From: Caldilineaceae bacterium
Lineage (GTDB): Bacteria; Chloroflexota; Anaerolineae; Caldilineales; Caldilineaceae
DNA: 10,140 nucleotides
NCBI GenBank assembly: GCA_026645635.1
Contig: JAPKMV010000075.1
Span: forward strand, 1-10,140
Direction: 5' to 3'
The translations under genes were made by a program, and so were the position numbers. A model generated the notes under the pieces. That model did no database searches. It saw only the letters and a program-made list of their open reading frames with translations, and was not told where the DNA came from. This document shows, piece by piece, positions 8,113 to 10,140 of the stretch; positions within the stretch are counted from its first letter, which is position 1, and every line of letters begins with the position of its first letter.

Positions 8113-8877
8113 TCAAACCGGATTGAGCGCGGCCACCACTTGCGCGTGGAGCAGCGGGCTGCTCGTGGCCAGGCTGCTGACGCCCACGACGGGGTCGTTG
8201 CCCTGCCAGTCGGTGATGACGCCGCCCGCGCCTTCGATGATTGGGATCAGCGCCATCAGATCCCAGGTGTTCATGATCGGGTCGCCCATGATCTGCGCGC
8301 CGCCCGTCGCCACCAGGTGATAGCCGTGGCAGTCGCCCCAGTTGTTGTAACGTCTGGCGCGTCGGCTCAGCGCCTCGAAGGCCGGCCCGTTCTGATAGGT
8401 GAAAACGTTCCAGTGGTCGGTCGTCAGCATAACTGCATCCTCGACCCGCGTGCAGTCGCTCACGCGCACCGGTTGGTCGTTGAGCCAGGCGGCGTCGCCC
8501 ACGCCAGCCAGGAAGTCGCCCACCAGGGGCTGATGGATCACCCCCAGCGCCGGGCGGCCGTTCTTCTTCAGCGCGATCAACGTGCCCCAGAGATAAGTGC
8601 CAGTCACGAACGCCTTGGTGCCGTCGGCGTTGTGTGCGCCGAACTCCTCACCCACGATGCCGTGGTCGGGATATGCGCGCAGGATAAGATCGCGCAGCAG
8701 TTCCTCCGCGCCGCGGTCGGCGATAGTCACCGGCGACGCATCGGCCTTGAACTCGACCTGATAGCCGCTGCGGAAGTAGCGGCGGATCAGCGCGCCGCTC
8801 TCTTCGGCGAGCCGGCGGACAAAGGGCAGAAACTCGGCGCGTTCGGCGGCATCGAGCACCCCGCTATAGCGTTGCAT
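8113..8877 (-). CDS. Inositol monophosphatase/HisN-family protein lacking the first Asp of the DPIDGT motif
   Basis: This 254-residue protein belongs to the lithium-sensitive Mg-dependent phosphatase superfamily and is closest in style to histidinol-phosphate phosphatase (HisN). Conserved parts include KADASPVTIADRGAEE (44-59), GEEFG (76-80), GTKAFVTGTYLWGTLIAL (86-103), LGVIHQP (111-117) and the C-terminal TWDLMALIPIIEGAGG (204-219), with D206 as the expected metal or base residue. Between GEEFG and GTKAF, relatives have a strand ending in WVLDPID. Here only AHNAD is present, so about 11 residues are gone in frame, including the first metal-binding Asp. If the sequence is right, activity should be severely impaired. 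If it is an assembly deletion, the gene is a normal phosphatase. The start ATG overlaps the upstream TPR gene by 14 bases and has AAGGAG ten bases before it, suggesting translational coupling. Confidence 0.88.
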   Translation of the reverse strand: MQRYSGVLDAAERAEFLPFVRRLAEESGALIRRYFRSGYQVEFKADASPVTIADRGAEELLRDLILRAYPDHGIVGEEFGAHNADGTKAFVTGTYLWGTLIALKKNGRPALGVIHQPLVGDFLAGVGDAAWLNDQPVRVSDCTRVEDAVMLTTDHWNVFTYQNGPAFEALSRRARRYNNWGDCHGYHLVATGGAQIMGDPIMNTWDLMALIPIIEGAGGVITDWQGNDPVVGVSSLATSSPLLHAQVVAALNPV

Positions 8878-10033
8878 CTTCGAAGTACTCCTTGATTGAT
8901 TCCAGCCGATCCGCCTCCAACAGATCGCGGCAGAAGTGCCAGGATTCCGCTGGCAGCCGCGACCCCTGACCGTCCCCGCGAAATTCGCCGGCCGCCAGCC
9001 GCATATTTTTCACCGCCGCGGTCATATCCCCGCGCAGCGCCCAGCCCAGCCCGGCGAGAAAGAGCGCTCCCCAGTTGATCTCGCCCGCATTCAGGGAATC
9101 CAGCACTCTGGCCAGCCCTCTGCCGGACTTGTCGCCGAGATAGTAGTGGCTAAGGATGTACTCAAAAAGCCGTGGTTCAGCGCCTATGCTCGTCTCATGT
9201 TGCGTCGCTTTGAGCCAATGGCTCGCGGCCCGCTCCATGCGGCCTCTGCGATATTCGAGCAGCCCGTTCCAAAACCCATAACGGACGGGATTATTGAGAT
9301 CCCGCTGCAGCAGAGTGCTGGCTTCGGCGTAGGCCCCAGCGTTGACCAGGTGGCGATAGAGCAAGCTGGGATTGCTGTTGTACGTCTCGTCCAGCGTCAT
9401 TGCATGTTCGAACCAGGCGACCGCCTCTGCATATTGGCCGCGGGCGAGGGAATAGCGCGCCTTCAGGCCAGCCAGCAGCGCCAGATCGCGCTGTGCGGCC
9501 TCTGTGTTGAGCGCGCCCTGATAGCTGTGGTTGATCCACCGTTCGACTTCTGCCAGACCACGCTGCGCGTACGTGTGTTCGTTGCAGCGGATGCCAGCCC
9601 AGACAAGTTCACTCCATAAGTCGATGCCGCCGCTGCTGGCGGCCAACGCTTCCATCTCCGACAGGGCTGAGTTTGTCTGACCGTCGCACAGAAGGTAACT
9701 CAGCGCCTGCATCTTCAGATCGTGGGCGATCACCGCCGGCATATAGGGCGCGACGTGGCGCAGGGTTGTGGCCGCAGCGCCGTAATTCTCATGGCCGGCC
9801 AGATGCCGCGCCTGATTCATCGCCGCGGTGATGAGCAGATCATTGAGCCGGTCATTGGCTGCCTCCCGCTGCACAGCCGGAATGCGACTCAGGCGGTCGA
9901 TCAACGCCTGGCTCTGGGCGAGCGCTGTCGGGTCATCGTTGCTCAACTGCCGCGCCACGTGGGCGGTCCGCTCCTCCCAGGAGCCTTTCACCTGCGCCAG
10001 CGGCAGTTGCGATTGTGACTTGTCGTAATTCAT
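8864..10033 (-). CDS. TPR-like helical repeat protein, function unknown
   Basis: This is a protein of about 389 residues, apparently cytosolic, with no signal peptide or membrane segment. Most of it looks like paired amphipathic helices of the tetratricopeptide type. Examples are LKARYSLARGQYAEAVAWFEHAM, then LLYRHLVNAGAYAEASTLLQRDL, and GFWNGLLEYRRGRMERAASHWLKAT, each with the small-residue and A/G pattern of TPR units. The first 60 residues are charged and less regular. Such proteins are usually scaffolds; no partner is indicated. ATG 10033 is preferred because the sequence becomes family-like there and AAAGG lies about 11 bases before it. A GTG at 10093 would add 20 residues but has its AAGGTGA directly against the codon. 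The gene heads the minus-strand run and overlaps the phosphatase-like gene by 14 bases. I cannot assign a named family. Confidence 0.78.
   Translation of the reverse strand: MNYDKSQSQLPLAQVKGSWEERTAHVARQLSNDDPTALAQSQALIDRLSRIPAVQREAANDRLNDLLITAAMNQARHLAGHENYGAAATTLRHVAPYMPAVIAHDLKMQALSYLLCDGQTNSALSEMEALAASSGGIDLWSELVWAGIRCNEHTYAQRGLAEVERWINHSYQGALNTEAAQRDLALLAGLKARYSLARGQYAEAVAWFEHAMTLDETYNSNPSLLYRHLVNAGAYAEASTLLQRDLNNPVRYGFWNGLLEYRRGRMERAASHWLKATQHETSIGAEPRLFEYILSHYYLGDKSGRGLARVLDSLNAGEINWGALFLAGLGWALRGDMTAAVKNMRLAAGEFRGDGQGSRLPAESWHFCRDLLEADRLESIKEYFEDATL
8888..8893 (-). promoter_or_regulatory. Ribosome binding site of the HisN-like gene, inside the TPR gene
   Basis: Read on the minus strand, AAGGAG lies ten bases before the ATG at 8877-8875 and within the last codons of the upstream TPR gene. 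It fixes the start used here and supports a 14-base gene overlap with coupled translation. Confidence 0.7.
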
Positions 10034-10140
10034 GAATTGGTCTACCTTTGCAGTCTTCCTTTGAGCGGGCACGTGGTGCGTTCTTTCACCCACTCACCTT
10101 GTCAAATTATGTTCACACCTGCGCTACGGCTGCACCGGCG

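Noticed and set aside
7065..8126. 353-codon plus-strand frame opposite acuI
   Set aside because: The minus strand encodes a full-length reductase with a good ribosome site. The plus-strand translation is compositionally odd and unrecognisable.
10094..10140. Promoter for the TPR gene (TTGACA at 10105-10100 or CATAAT at 10111-10106 on the minus strand)
   Set aside because: The TTGACA has no acceptable -10 box 15-18 bases on, and CATAAT has no matching -35 box, so neither pair is strong enough to list.

Overview
The window reads as GC-rich bacterial chromosome, densely packed with ordinary housekeeping and accessory genes. No tRNA, rRNA, CRISPR array, insertion sequence or phage gene is visible. 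The gene mix suggests Chloroflexota, perhaps a Caldilineae/Anaerolineae-like lineage: a CoxG-like protein with a Pro/Ala linker and a membrane tail, a lipoprotein whose Cys is followed by a Pro-Thr-rich linker, a DUF6159-like membrane protein, and a bacterial PolX. That assignment is inference from style and content.

Layout. (1) 1-2015, minus strand: a TetR-family regulator, then an ABC-2 export permease with a broken reading frame, then the N-terminus of an HlyD-type adaptor that runs off the left edge. This looks like a TetR-controlled drug or solute exporter, related in plan to the E. coli cecR-ybhGFSR locus. The ATPase is not in the window. (2) 2016-2181: a divergent regulatory gap. It holds a perfect 14-bp palindrome, the likely TetR operator, on the tetR side and a good sigma70-type promoter facing right. 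(3) 2182-6130, plus strand: a tight four-gene run of CoxG-like membrane-anchored protein, divergent DapA-superfamily aldolase, complete PolX (polymerase plus PHP nuclease), and an SH3-like lipoprotein. Gaps are 7-20 bases, so one transcript is likely. (4) 6131-6165: a 35-base convergent junction made largely of CGCAGAT repeats. (5) 6166-10033, minus strand: a second tight run, read right to left: TPR-like protein, inositol-monophosphatase/HisN-family protein, AcuI/YhdH-type acryloyl-CoA reductase, and DUF6159-like membrane protein. Overlaps or gaps here are -14, +22 and +17 bases.

The most unusual observation is that three unrelated genes each lack a short, normally conserved internal block. 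The ABC permease has a block missing plus a frameshift near 925-945. The CoxG-like protein lacks its first-helix region, in frame. The HisN-like phosphatase lacks the strand and the first Asp of its DPIDGT motif, in frame. Three such lesions in 10 kb suggest either small assembly or consensus deletions or real local decay. I see no convincing new defence or biosynthetic system. The best biological leads are the operator/promoter arrangement, the membrane-tethered CoxG, the aldolase family lacking standard DapA motifs, and the convergent-junction repeat.
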